DNA of 64,000 nucleotides from Thermoplasma sp. (GCF_008709555.1 NZ_VYIJ01000004.1:1-64000); one strand, 5' to 3'; shown: positions 1-10,267, numbered from the stretch's first letter. The notes: generated by a model not told the origin, from the letters alone. A program made the numbers and translations.

Positions 1-214
1 ACATCCTCTTCAGTACGATGCTGCTTATTTCAGATCCATCGTAGCTGAGCTTGTTCACAGTATCGTCATGCTTCCTGAACTTCATGAGCGCCCAGAATGT
101 TACGAAGATGTTGACGTCGATCCCGTTAGCGACAGCACCGGATGTTATTACACCCGCTGCGGCTATCTTATCTATTGTTCCAGAGGCCAGAACAATCGAC
201 ATGGTCTTTGACAT
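1..214 (-). CDS. DsrE/DsrF-like small protein, partial (runs off left edge)
   Basis: Minus-strand reading from ATG at 214 gives MSKTMSIVLASGTIDKIAAAGVITSGAVANGIDVNIFVTFWALMKFRKHDDTVNK..., DsrE-like. Confidence 0.6.
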   Translation of the reverse strand, partial: MSKTMSIVLASGTIDKIAAAGVITSGAVANGIDVNIFVTFWALMKFRKHDDTVNKLSYDGSEISSIVLKRM

Positions 215-459
215 AAGTATCATATCGATATTGTTATTTCGTAAATAAAACTTATGTTTATAGCAGATTATTTCCAATATCAGTAATATAATAATGAATT
301 ACAGATGATTATAAATTATTATGTAATAATCAATAGTAATAATTATGCATCTTTTTAATTTATATTAACTGATTCCATAAGCAATATACCGATAATGGTC
401 AAATAATGCACATATAAATAAACTTATATACGCATTTAGAATAGGGATTTGGTGATAAT

Positions 460-1044
460 ATGAGTGCAGAATTCATAGATTCATTGGCTGTAATGCTGCT
501 TGCGTTGGGAATGTCTACGGCCATTGGTGCAATGTACTTTCTCTTCTCAGCTCTTGGAAATGAGAAGAGAATTCAGGGCATACTTATGCCGGCGATTGGT
601 ATCGGGGTCTTTGATTTCCTCAGTGGTTTCATAATGTCTTTCACCTGGCCACTGCCGTCGAGTTACAACATGCTCTTCGGCGATCCATTGCTAGTGACGG
701 GCCTGATTCTGATCATGTCAGCATTCGCTTATTACAAACACTACGATCTCTCCTCCGTATCTATTCTGCTGTTCTTCCTAGGCATATACGTTCTCATAGA
801 GGCGGTTGGCATAGTGAACTACCATCTGGAATCAGGCGACAACCTCCTAGCTGCAATGGGATTATATATAGTGGATGGAATAGGTGCTCTGATCTCACCG
901 ATAATGTTCATAGATCCTAAGAAGGGCAAGCTAGCCTACATGGTCGAGGCGGTTATACTCATAATAGGTACGATCATAGCGCTGTTTATCGGATACACCG
1001 CCATATATGGCCACCTGCTAGACTTCATAAAATATTTCCCATAA
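460..1044 (+). CDS. polytopic membrane protein, DUF981-like
   Basis: Open frame with multiple TM segments; pattern resembles archaeal DUF981. Confidence 0.65.
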   Translation: MSAEFIDSLAVMLLALGMSTAIGAMYFLFSALGNEKRIQGILMPAIGIGVFDFLSGFIMSFTWPLPSSYNMLFGDPLLVTGLILIMSAFAYYKHYDLSSVSILLFFLGIYVLIEAVGIVNYHLESGDNLLAAMGLYIVDGIGALISPIMFIDPKKGKLAYMVEAVILIIGTIIALFIGYTAIYGHLLDFIKYFP

Positions 1045-1047
1045 AGA

Positions 1048-1353
1048 TCATTTTTTCTCTTTGAATTTATTTATTATTTCCAATTTATCTATGAAGTTTG
1101 GATTTATATAATATATCTTCCCGTATCTGTCACCTTTTGATATCAGTACTCCGTTATCTTCCAATATGCGAATATGATGCTCCGACGTCCTGTAATTTAT
1201 ACCCAGAGAAACGCTTATTTGGTTCAGATTTGATGGCTTTTCTTTGATATGTTCCACTATGCGTAATCGCATAGAACCTCCTCTGGTTCCAAAAAACAGC
1301 CACCAGATGAGACGCCTGTATTCATCGTAATATTCGGAATCTGAAGCCAACAT
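1048..1353 (-). CDS. ArsR-like winged-helix transcriptional regulator
   Basis: RLRIVEHIKEKPSNLNQISVSLGINYRTSEHHIRILEDNGVL wHTH pattern. Confidence 0.8.
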   Translation of the reverse strand: MLASDSEYYDEYRRLIWWLFFGTRGGSMRLRIVEHIKEKPSNLNQISVSLGINYRTSEHHIRILEDNGVLISKGDRYGKIYYINPNFIDKLEIINKFKEKK

Positions 1354-1384
1354 TTACAGATAAGATAAATGTATATAAATATGA

Positions 1385-1665
1385 AATATTATGAGCCATC
1401 GCTCAAATGATGTGCTCCTCGTGCTAAAGCATCTTAACCTCCACATTTGCTTTTTTTCCACCCACTCCTCATCGCCTGGGATCGTTTTGCAGGACCATTT
1501 CAAATCAGACATGGGATGGTTATTCAGCGTTAGCATCCTGCATGCCTTTCAAGAAAAAGGCATATCCACAGGCCTTGCCACGGTCCTATCAATATCGTTT
1601 CGAAGGTTTACTCTTCCAGCGCAATTCATATCCTTTCTGAAAGTCGAAGATTATTTGCTCATCTT
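1385..1665 (-). mobile_element. possible decayed TnpB (IS200/IS605 family) 3'-end relic
   Basis: Minus-strand GTTAAGATGCTTTAGCACGAGGAGCA resembles the relics at 47.9 and 60.9 kb; frame fragments with internal stops (ARPVDMPFS*KAC..., VEKKQMWRLRCFS). Confidence 0.35.
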
Positions 1666-1922
1666 TTTGTAAACACCTATTTTTGTGAAACCGATGCGAG
1701 AAATTGCTTTGATCGAAATCCTTAGGACTGAAAATTTGGGATATATCTAAGATCTACATATTCCCCTGTGCAATTTACTCTTTGCTATAAATGGGTCATA
1801 GATCCGAACGCCGTATATTCTTAATAATGTTTCCTGATCGGAAAGATCAACGGCTAATGTAGAAACGATGACGATAAAAGCACTAAGCTTAATAAGACAC
1901 AATTCCATGAAAGATAGTAATT

Positions 1923-2372
1923 ATGTCTCTAATTGTAACAGACATATTGAAATATTACGAACCCGAAATAAATGATGATCGCATCTCAAAGCTCTATATA
2001 ACCACATCCAGGAAAGTTCTGGGGCAGGCCTACAGTCTCCAGAACAAGATGATGGTCGTTGGAAAACTCCTGGATGTTGCAATAGTTCCTGACAAAGAGA
2101 AGATAACAGAAACTGCAGTTCCAGGTAGAGACAGACTGATCGGAACAAAGCTGGAGGCCTATTTTTTCACTGCAAATGGAAGCGATAGGGATTATCTCTT
2201 CTTCTCCTCGAAGTTCAGTCATATCCTGACAGAATATGCCATATTTGCTGAGGAATATGAAGTCAAGGTTGAGTTCATCTATGTGCAGAAAAAGATAGGA
2301 AAGATAAAACTGTACACGAAAGGTACAGTCATGGACAGTTACAGATCACAGGAGAGTGAGAGTGTTGGATGA
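1923..2372 (+). CDS. uncharacterised protein, translationally coupled to Vps4-like ATPase
   Basis: 149-aa ORF overlapping the start of the downstream AAA gene by 17 nt. Confidence 0.75.
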   Translation: MSLIVTDILKYYEPEINDDRISKLYITTSRKVLGQAYSLQNKMMVVGKLLDVAIVPDKEKITETAVPGRDRLIGTKLEAYFFTANGSDRDYLFFSSKFSHILTEYAIFAEEYEVKVEFIYVQKKIGKIKLYTKGTVMDSYRSQESESVG

Positions 2373-3483
2373 GGCAAGCGAGAAGATAGACAAGGCCACG
2401 AAATTGCTCCAGGGAGGCATGAAGGAGGAATCTCTGGGCCACAGGGACAAGGCAAAGGAATATTATTTTGCGGCTTACAGGCTCATGCTTGAGGCTGCCA
2501 ACGCATCACCTCCAGATCTTAAGAAGAAGAGACTTGATCAGTGCAATATAATTCTCAGCGCCTACCAAAGGGTCAACGATAACGTTCAGGCCAACCCGGA
2601 ATCAAGAGAAAACGATAGTATATCAGAAGGTGAAGCCCTACTGGAGGAGATCGGCCTCGAAAAACCAGAAATACCCAGGGTTACGTTTGAGGATGTTGCA
2701 GGACTGGATGAAGTAAAGAATGAGATCCTGGGCAAGATCGTATATCCCATGAAATTCAAGGAGCTTTCCCAGGAATACAACATTCAGTTCGGTGGTGGAA
2801 TGCTCCTCTATGGGCCACCTGGAACCGGAAAAACATTCATAGTCAAAGCCATAGCGAATGAGGTCAGAGCGAGATTCATAAATGTGAATCCAGCTAGCCT
2901 CTACAGCCAGTGGTTCGGAATGTTCGAAAAAAACATATCGAAGCTGTTCAGGGCTGCAGCGCTTCTATCCCCAGCCATAATCTTCTTTGACGAGATTGAC
3001 GCACTTGTGCCCAAAAGAGATACTTCAAATTCGGACGCCGCAAAACGGGGTGTTGCGCAGTTGCTCAACGAGGTTGGAGGTATAAATTCTCAGAAGAACA
3101 AGAACCTCTTCATAATAGCCGCCACAAACAATCCATGGGAGATAGACGAGGCAATGCTTCGGCCCGGAAGATTCGATATAAAGGTATACGTTCCCCCACC
3201 GGACATCGTAGCGAGAAAGAAGATATTTCAGCTCAACATGGCCAAGGTGAAACAGGCCGGCAGTATTGATTATGACCTGCTCGCCCAACAAACAGAAGGC
3301 TACAGTGGTGCGGATATTGAGTTCATATGTAAGAAGGCAAGTCAGAATGTCTTCATGGAGGCAGTGAAATCTGGAAAACAGAGACAGGTCGAGACGAAGG
3401 ACCTTCTGGATGTCATAGGGAGCATAAGACCATCAATTGATGCCGATCTGCTCTCAAAATACAGGGAGTTTGCAGGTATTTGA
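2356..3483 (+). CDS. MIT-domain AAA ATPase, Vps4/CdvC-like
   Basis: N-terminal MIT-like helices (EKIDKATKLLQGGMKEESLGHRDKAKEYYFAAYRLMLEA); Walker A GPPGTGKT, Walker B IIFFDEIDAL, arginine-finger region AATNNPWEIDEAMLRPGRFD. Confidence 0.9.
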   Translation: MRVLDEASEKIDKATKLLQGGMKEESLGHRDKAKEYYFAAYRLMLEAANASPPDLKKKRLDQCNIILSAYQRVNDNVQANPESRENDSISEGEALLEEIGLEKPEIPRVTFEDVAGLDEVKNEILGKIVYPMKFKELSQEYNIQFGGGMLLYGPPGTGKTFIVKAIANEVRARFINVNPASLYSQWFGMFEKNISKLFRAAALLSPAIIFFDEIDALVPKRDTSNSDAAKRGVAQLLNEVGGINSQKNKNLFIIAATNNPWEIDEAMLRPGRFDIKVYVPPPDIVARKKIFQLNMAKVKQAGSIDYDLLAQQTEGYSGADIEFICKKASQNVFMEAVKSGKQRQVETKDLLDVIGSIRPSIDADLLSKYREFAGI

Positions 3484-3552
3484 CGACGGGGATTGAGATG
3501 CGTTCGCTGTTCAAAAAATTAAATTATCAATAGCTGCAGGTCGTTATTCCGC

Positions 3553-4020
3553 TTACGCCACAGAAAAACCTTCATCATCCTTTTTCAAGAGACCTGAATA
3601 AACTCCCCACTCTATCAGTATGACCTCAAGATCATGTGTACCGGATGGTGAATTGAAGGTCTGCACACCTTCCTCATTCAGAGATTGCATGAGCTGATCC
3701 AGATCGAAGCGACGGAGCCTCAGTGCTGTTTTGAACGGTTCGATATTCTTCAAGGATTCCCTTATTATCTCTTTCCGCCTCCTTATGCCCGATCGGACGT
3801 ATTCTCTCCCCTTATCCGTTATTATTATGTCCCCAGATTCTGCAGAAACGAACCCGAGATTTGATGCGGTGTACACTATGGGCATAAGGTCGTCTATATC
3901 CACCTCCATCTCCTTTTCAAGCCTGTAAAGATCGGTCTTACCTTCAAATATATTATTCATAACATACAATAATCCAACGAGATCGGCTATCCTTGCGTTG
4001 GGATCAACGACTTCGGTCAT
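3553..4020 (-). CDS. ABC transporter-associated 'AAA-associated C-terminal' domain protein
   Basis: Resembles the AAA_assoc_C domain of nitrate/sulfonate-type transport ATPases; sits next to such a transporter. Confidence 0.6.
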   Translation of the reverse strand: MTEVVDPNARIADLVGLLYVMNNIFEGKTDLYRLEKEMEVDIDDLMPIVYTASNLGFVSAESGDIIITDKGREYVRSGIRRRKEIIRESLKNIEPFKTALRLRRFDLDQLMQSLNEEGVQTFNSPSGTHDLEVILIEWGVYSGLLKKDDEGFSVA

Positions 4021-4093
4021 CGTCAGTTAATGCAATGCATAATATTAAAAGTGTTCTATCTGAGGATTTATCCGGGAAGGAGAACTCGCATTA

Positions 4094-5719
4094 TCAAGCT
4101 GCAAATACTCCCTCCTCCGCCACATACCTTTTCCTGGCAAGATCCATCATCCTCCTTGTGAAGAGTATGGAATATATGGCAACAACTATACCGAAGATGA
4201 ATGATCCCCATCCAGCCAGTGCTATATTCCCTGTATTTGTCTGAACATCTATGAATTTCATGAGACCAAAATGTACCTCGAGACTTCTTCCGGCAACTAT
4301 GTCTGGCCAGTATTCCCCTATCATCAGGCCACCCCACGCGCTGTTTATCGTGGACGATATGCCGGAGATCAGGTATGGAAATGTTCCTGGCAGTATTATA
4401 CTGCGCATCCTGCTGAAATAACCCATATTCAAGTTCTTCATTACCTCAAAATACTCGGCCGGAAGGGCCTTAACGCCCATCCAGAATGAATAGAATATGT
4501 AGTAGAATGTGCTGACAAATCCCAGAGAAAGAACATAAAACTCATCTGTGAATGCACCCAGTACTGAATGTATGGCTGTGAAACTGGCCGCAAATATGAA
4601 CGGTAAGTATATGGGTGGCGGATAGGCACTGAGCGCCTGTATTATCGGAACGCCAATTCCCTCGGCGCGCGAATGCATCGCCAGATAATATCCAAGGAAT
4701 ATGGCTATCACGAAGGATATCGCCAGTATTACTCCGACCCTAAGATAGTCATAGAGCAGATAAAGGACAATCCTTGGCGTAATACTGAAAAGCCTTCCCC
4801 ATTCCGAATGTGGCACCGAGATGATCAGATCCACGCTGGAATACAGTATTAAGCCCAGGATGATCACGCCTATGGCTATGCTGGTATACCTGCTGATCTT
4901 TTCCTTGCGGATCTCGTGCTTCTCGAATACCTCTGGTGGCCTTGAAATGGCCCTGGATCTGTAATATCCTGCTAGCCTTGAAAGTGGATTTCTGGCCACG
5001 ACGGATAATAGCCTTGTTGTCTGCTTGACGTTAAGACGCCCCCTTCTTATGATCGGAGCATCTGTATCGACGGTATACTTCGACACCGCATACCTGCTGA
5101 ATTCCCTAAGCCCAATTATTATAAGTATAATAACCACGGCGAGTATCGCAAGATCAATGTATATTAGCCGTGTCTGGCCGCTGGCCACCAGGGAGTCCAG
5201 AACAGTGCCTATGCCGAATGTCTGGTACGTGTGTATTCCCACGCTGAAGACCTCGCTCACCGTGATGTAGAAAAAGCCGTCAGATACACTCGGGAATAGG
5301 TTTGCTGCTATCCTCGGATAGGAAAACGGTATGAAAATTCGTCTCATCTTTGTCAGGAACGACATCTGATAATTCTCCGCGACCTCCAGCATCTCACGCG
5401 GTACAGTCTTGAATGCCTGATATTCTCCTATCCATATGTTCCAGACAACAGCGGTAAAGACAAGGAAATCCGCTGCCATCTCGACTCCAAGTGGACCACC
5501 GATCCTTGTGACGAATATTATGAGAACTATTGGAAAAAATGATATAACTGGAACCGACTCGAAAACCTCTATAAGAGATATGTAAATATTCTCGAAAATT
5601 TTCCCCTTTATAGCAGCATATGCCAGGAACCAACCGGTGAATATTGAAATGAGTATGAGACCAAGCACGCGACCTGCAGTGGCAAGTGTTGCAAGGGTGA
5701 TGAGGAGGATCTCATTCAT
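4094..5719 (-). CDS. ABC transporter permease, nitrate/sulfonate/bicarbonate type, two fused permease domains
   Basis: Two BPD-type permease halves (e.g. EYFEVMKNLNMGYFSRMRSIILPGTFPYLISG and EMLEVAENYQMSFLTKMRRIFIPFSYPRIAAN). Confidence 0.85.
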   Translation of the reverse strand: MNEILLITLATLATAGRVLGLILISIFTGWFLAYAAIKGKIFENIYISLIEVFESVPVISFFPIVLIIFVTRIGGPLGVEMAADFLVFTAVVWNIWIGEYQAFKTVPREMLEVAENYQMSFLTKMRRIFIPFSYPRIAANLFPSVSDGFFYITVSEVFSVGIHTYQTFGIGTVLDSLVASGQTRLIYIDLAILAVVIILIIIGLREFSRYAVSKYTVDTDAPIIRRGRLNVKQTTRLLSVVARNPLSRLAGYYRSRAISRPPEVFEKHEIRKEKISRYTSIAIGVIILGLILYSSVDLIISVPHSEWGRLFSITPRIVLYLLYDYLRVGVILAISFVIAIFLGYYLAMHSRAEGIGVPIIQALSAYPPPIYLPFIFAASFTAIHSVLGAFTDEFYVLSLGFVSTFYYIFYSFWMGVKALPAEYFEVMKNLNMGYFSRMRSIILPGTFPYLISGISSTINSAWGGLMIGEYWPDIVAGRSLEVHFGLMKFIDVQTNTGNIALAGWGSFIFGIVVAIYSILFTRRMMDLARKRYVAEEGVFAA

Positions 5720-6537
5720 AGCTTCTTCACCTTCGGTGGTGTGAGATAGTTGTATAGGGCATCGAGTATCTGGTTGAATTCCTCGCTCCTCGGATTCCTT
5801 GGCCTTGGCAGATCCACATGAACCTTCCCCACAACGGTAGCAGGAACATTGTTAAGCACGTATATCTCATCGGCAAGTTCCACCACCTCGGTCAGGTTAT
5901 GAGATACCAGAACCACGCCCTTCAGAGGAGTGTCCGGACTGAACAGTATATTGTAAATATCCTGCCTGAGGCCTTCAGCTGTCAATTCATCGAGATGCGC
6001 AAATGGCTCATCCATCAGAAACACAAGTGGGCTTGCGGCAAGTGCACGTGCTATTGCAACTCTCTGCCTCATGCCGCCGCTCATCTCCTTTGGATACAGA
6101 TCTTCGAAACCCTGCAACCCGACCATCTCAAGTGCATTTCTGGCAGCCTTCTCAGCCTCTTCATCCGAAACGTTTCTGACCTTGAGCGAAAGCATAACAT
6201 TCTCCAGGGCGGTCAACCACGGAAACGTCACTATGGACTGATGTATCAGTATTATATCTGGCGTCGGCCTTATTATTGGCTTTCCGAACAGATATACAGA
6301 TCCGCGGTCAGGTTTCAGAAAACCTCCGAGGATCCTCAGGAGAGTTGATTTGCCTATGCCGGATGGGCCGACTATGGCAACAAACTCGTTTTGACCGACA
6401 TCGATGTTGATATTTTCAAATACCTTGTACCCATTTTCATAGGAAAAATCAATACCTACGGCACTGAGAACATACTGGGCAGCTCTGGCTCGTTGCATTG
6501 CGTTATCTTTAATGAGATCCTCGTCCATGGATATCAC
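5716..6537 (-). CDS. ABC transporter ATP-binding protein, nitrate/sulfonate/taurine type
   Basis: Walker A GPSGIGKST, signature MSGGMRQRVAIARAL, Walker B FLMDEPFAHLD. Confidence 0.92.
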   Translation of the reverse strand: MISMDEDLIKDNAMQRARAAQYVLSAVGIDFSYENGYKVFENINIDVGQNEFVAIVGPSGIGKSTLLRILGGFLKPDRGSVYLFGKPIIRPTPDIILIHQSIVTFPWLTALENVMLSLKVRNVSDEEAEKAARNALEMVGLQGFEDLYPKEMSGGMRQRVAIARALAASPLVFLMDEPFAHLDELTAEGLRQDIYNILFSPDTPLKGVVLVSHNLTEVVELADEIYVLNNVPATVVGKVHVDLPRPRNPRSEEFNQILDALYNYLTPPKVKKL

Positions 6538-6672
6538 CTGATGGGACAGTGAATCTCCCCGATCATGAGCCCAGATTTCCAGTGCAGAGATCTCAGTTTC
6601 TTCTCACGGGGCAATCACCGTAAAGCCCGATTCCTAGAACATATATAAACACTGTTTTACACGTTATTATCT

Positions 6673-7647
6673 TTATTTTAAGAACTTCGATAAAAGCATG
6701 ATATCGTTGACAACGGCACCTGCAGTTTCATATGGACCATCATATACATCACCTACATTAACAGTGCCATTGTTATCCGTAGTTATCTGATAGCCAAGTC
6801 CATCCATGCCTATTCCTTTCAGGAAATCGTTTTCTGGTAGAGAGACAATTCTGGATACTGCTACGGGTCTTCCGTCATCAGAGTAAACCTCGGTTATAAG
6901 GCGATCATTTATGCCATAAGCCTTTTCTTCAACACCAGTATATTTAATGTCTCTGAGCATGTATTCCGTGCCGAATATATGATTTACAAGTATGACGCTC
7001 TTCCTTGCGGCATCCAGGCCCATTAGGTCGTCCTGTGGATTTCTCTCCGCTATTCCCTTATTGATGGCCTCTTCAACGACATCCCTGAGAGTCCTTCCAG
7101 CGGCCATATTTCTTATGACGTAGTTGATAGTGGAGCTCACGATTCCCCTGAAACGGCTGATCTTTGAGGGCAACACGGAATAGTCAAGGACACTGAACAG
7201 AGGAACGCCGCCGGCCACCGTGGCTTCATACCTTATGGCCTTTGAATTTGATCTTGCAGATTCCATTATATCATGCCATCTGTTGGCCAACCCTGATTTG
7301 TTTGCCGTGACGACATTCATTCCGCTTTCGAACGCCATACGATAGAGATCCGATTCTCTTATACCGTCTCTTGAAGCGGGTGTGCAGTCCACAAGCACAT
7401 CCGCATGCTCTCCGAGGAGATCTTCCGGACCTGAAAAATCTTTATTGGACAGCCTTCCGGCCTTCTCTTTTGATTCTATGATATGCAGGATATCCAGATC
7501 CTGACCGGCTACGTAGCTCCTTGAATCGGATACGCCTACAACTCTTATCCCACCATTTGAACTCCGATGATTATTGATCTGTATGATCTTGAGAACGTTC
7601 AGACCGACATTTCCAGTACCAATGAGTATTATTCGTGTCTCCTTCAT
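6673..7647 (-). CDS. hom: homoserine dehydrogenase
   Basis: N-terminal Rossmann IGTGNVG; VTANKSGLA; EATVAGGVPLFS. Confidence 0.88.
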   Translation of the reverse strand: MKETRIILIGTGNVGLNVLKIIQINNHRSSNGGIRVVGVSDSRSYVAGQDLDILHIIESKEKAGRLSNKDFSGPEDLLGEHADVLVDCTPASRDGIRESDLYRMAFESGMNVVTANKSGLANRWHDIMESARSNSKAIRYEATVAGGVPLFSVLDYSVLPSKISRFRGIVSSTINYVIRNMAAGRTLRDVVEEAINKGIAERNPQDDLMGLDAARKSVILVNHIFGTEYMLRDIKYTGVEEKAYGINDRLITEVYSDDGRPVAVSRIVSLPENDFLKGIGMDGLGYQITTDNNGTVNVGDVYDGPYETAGAVVNDIMLLSKFLK

Positions 7648-7821
7648 TCTGTTGATAAATGGCGTGGATCTATAAAAGCTTCAACATGAGCCAGAAAATG
7701 AGATTAAGCCTACTGGGTGGTTTTTTATGTATTTGAAATTTAAAGAAAAACCATGGAAAAAGGCTCACCGGTCGGTCACATATGCAACAAATTTAAATAC
7801 GTGCTTTATGTTAATCATCCA

Positions 7822-8130
7822 ATGGTTGAATTAACGGGCTACATCCTTTTGATTGTTGCCCTGATAGATGGCCTGCTGTTCGGGCTTGCGATCAAGAAAG
7901 GCGTGACATCTTTCATACTAATAGTGATCGCACTGATCCTGTCTACGTACGTTGGCTTTTCGTTCGCTCCGCACGTGTCAATAACGAACATGACTGCAAG
8001 GCTCCTGCCATACGTCAAGAGTTATGCAGCTCAGATAACCAACGATATCTCAATAGGCTTCGGTGGATCTCTGTCGCTCACGGTGATCCTTTTCCTGATA
8101 GGGCTGGCCGTAGGGCTCTGGAAGGGATGA
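7822..8130 (+). CDS. small membrane protein
   Basis: Tracked ORF starts at 7753, but an internal ATG at 7822 lies ~25 nt after a TTTAAATA box; three hydrophobic segments. Confidence 0.6.
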   Translation: MVELTGYILLIVALIDGLLFGLAIKKGVTSFILIVIALILSTYVGFSFAPHVSITNMTARLLPYVKSYAAQITNDISIGFGGSLSLTVILFLIGLAVGLWKG

Positions 8131-8251
8131 ATGCCTCACAAAAAAGATGTGTTCGATGACTGGATTCTTCATCCATAGTTTATATTTTTAAAAGTTATTA
8201 TATATCTCATATGGATGTGATCCAGAAATAGGTTTTGATGGATAAAATGAT

Positions 8252-8893
8252 TTATTTTGTATGATCATCGTCATTTTTAACGCCGCCAAGAGATTTTAGC
8301 AGGTTTTCAAGATCTTTATCCGTTGTTGAAGACTCTGCCGCTTCCTGCACTGTCGGCTTCTCTTGAGATCTCTGGCCCTCACCCGAGAGCGAGGTAAGTA
8401 TCTTTTCCACACTTTCCGGATTGTATTCGCCCCTCTGGTTCACTGCAGTTGTTATCTGATCCAGCTGACTGCTCAGCCTCTCCTGTATCTGATCCGAAGC
8501 TGAGATTATTTTCTCCACATTCTGCTGCATCTGTATCACCTGTTTCTCTGTGAGCTGGCTCTTAAGCAGATCCTCAGATCCTTCCTTTAGGGAGGCCCAT
8601 ACCTTCTTGGTGGTGTCCGCAAACTGAAGATTGAGATCTATGTTCTCAAGGAATAGCTTATAATCCTTGAGGCCCCTTATGGCACTGTCAAGGGATACTA
8701 TGTTCGATGCAAAGACCCTGGCCTTCTCTATATTGCCGTCCTTCAATGATATCTTCGCGTTCTGGATGTTCATCTCTCTGTTTTTCTCGTATTGCCTGAT
8801 TGCCCTGTCTATATCGGATTTCCACTTGCTTATCCTGGAACGCCTTTCAAGCATCTTCTCTTCTTCGCTTTTTCCAAATTTGAATAACACCAT
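8252..8893 (-). CDS. ESCRT-III/Snf7-like (CdvB-like) protein
   Basis: Charged helical hairpin with NAKISLKDGNIEKARVFASNIVSLDSAIRGLKDYKLFLENIDLNLQFADTTKKV, matching CHMP/Snf7 'K.GN...AR.yA...v' pattern; C-terminal DKDLENLLKSLGG MIM-like. ATG at 8893 with GGAG upstream preferred over TTG at 8908. Confidence 0.82.
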   Translation of the reverse strand: MVLFKFGKSEEEKMLERRSRISKWKSDIDRAIRQYEKNREMNIQNAKISLKDGNIEKARVFASNIVSLDSAIRGLKDYKLFLENIDLNLQFADTTKKVWASLKEGSEDLLKSQLTEKQVIQMQQNVEKIISASDQIQERLSSQLDQITTAVNQRGEYNPESVEKILTSLSGEGQRSQEKPTVQEAAESSTTDKDLENLLKSLGGVKNDDDHTK

Positions 8894-9040
8894 AATTATC
8901 TCCTTCAATCCCTCTGTTTTTCTTCCCTGTTAAAATATTAATTTAATGTGAGATATAAACTTTTATACGTAACCACCTCAAGTTGTTCGAATAATGCGGA
9001 CAGATGACCTTGGATGCACCAGTCTCTCATTTTCTCTGAA

Positions 9041-10006
9041 CTATATGCTGTTTGCGTAGATATCCTTTACAGCGACAAGATCCCTGAGAGCCCGTTCAGG
9101 ATCGAATGGTACCGGTGTGTTATCAACGATGCTCCTCAGGAAACCGGATACCTCATCCAGGAATATATCGTGGTAACCAAGATCCATGGGGTCTCCATTC
9201 AAAATAGGATCACCGTAGGCTCGTTTTCCCTTTGGGGCCTCAAAATTCTTTGGCTTGCTTCTGAGATCCTCTATGATGCTACCGTCGGTTCCCACTATCT
9301 CGAACGAGGGAAGGTCTGGAGGATTTGGGTATCCCCATGAGTAGAAGAAAAGGCCGTTTGATCCGTTACTGAACTTGAAGATCGCCTCGACCGTATCAGG
9401 CTCCTCGATGGATGCAACGGACCTGTAGAAGTTTGACCTCACTGAGCTATAGGCCCCACCGAGGTTCAACAGAGTATCTATGAAGTGTATGCCACCATCT
9501 ATTAGGGGACCACCGCCCATAACAGATGCCTGGGATCTCCAGCCGTGCCAGTTGTATTTCCTCTGATCTCTGATAATGACTGTATGCATGGTCCCTATTT
9601 TCCCAGATTCGATTATGTCCTTTGCCTTCCATACACTGGGATCAAAATAATACTGATCGGCTACCATGAACTTACGCCCATGCTCAGTGGCTGATCTTAT
9701 CATCTCCCTGGCATCTGCGATCTCAGTTGCTATTGGTTTCTCAACCAGAACGTGTTTACCGAGCGAAAGTGACTTCACGGTCACATCCCTGTGCATGTTG
9801 TGAGGCAATACCAGATCGAATATTTCCGCATCGGATCTGAACGCTTCCTCAAGGCTTCCGTTCACCTTCACTATGTCATATTTCGCTCTGAGATCGCTTA
9901 CAACATCGGCTTTTCTCTCGGTTATCTCGATATCTACGTCAAGCTTTGACCATGCCTCAATATGACGTTTTCCGAACCCATTGAGACCTATTATATTGAC
10001 CTTCAT
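9041..10006 (-). CDS. Gfo/Idh/MocA-family oxidoreductase
   Basis: GxGxxH Rossmann start, KHVLVEKPIATEIADAREMI, GGGPLIDGGIHFIDTL. Confidence 0.88.
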   Translation of the reverse strand: MKVNIIGLNGFGKRHIEAWSKLDVDIEITERKADVVSDLRAKYDIVKVNGSLEEAFRSDAEIFDLVLPHNMHRDVTVKSLSLGKHVLVEKPIATEIADAREMIRSATEHGRKFMVADQYYFDPSVWKAKDIIESGKIGTMHTVIIRDQRKYNWHGWRSQASVMGGGPLIDGGIHFIDTLLNLGGAYSSVRSNFYRSVASIEEPDTVEAIFKFSNGSNGLFFYSWGYPNPPDLPSFEIVGTDGSIIEDLRSKPKNFEAPKGKRAYGDPILNGDPMDLGYHDIFLDEVSGFLRSIVDNTPVPFDPERALRDLVAVKDIYANSI

Positions 10007-10267
10007 GACTTATCATATCAATAAAGAGTTCATCAATAATTAAATTTGGCATGCAAACAGGAGAACATCAGAGGATGCAGTGTTCTCACCATATAGTTTA
10101 GATATTTTGCCATTTCTCATCTGTCATCGCATATGCGATTTTCATATTCGGATTTAGAAATATTTTTTAATTGTTTTCCCATAATGCATAACATAAGAGA
10201 TGATGCATAAAGTAATGACTCCATCATATCTTATATTTAGATGTTTAAATAAATATAGAATACAGGA

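Noticed and set aside
5818-6348. 176-aa plus-strand ORF
   Set aside because: Antisense shadow of the ABC ATPase gene.
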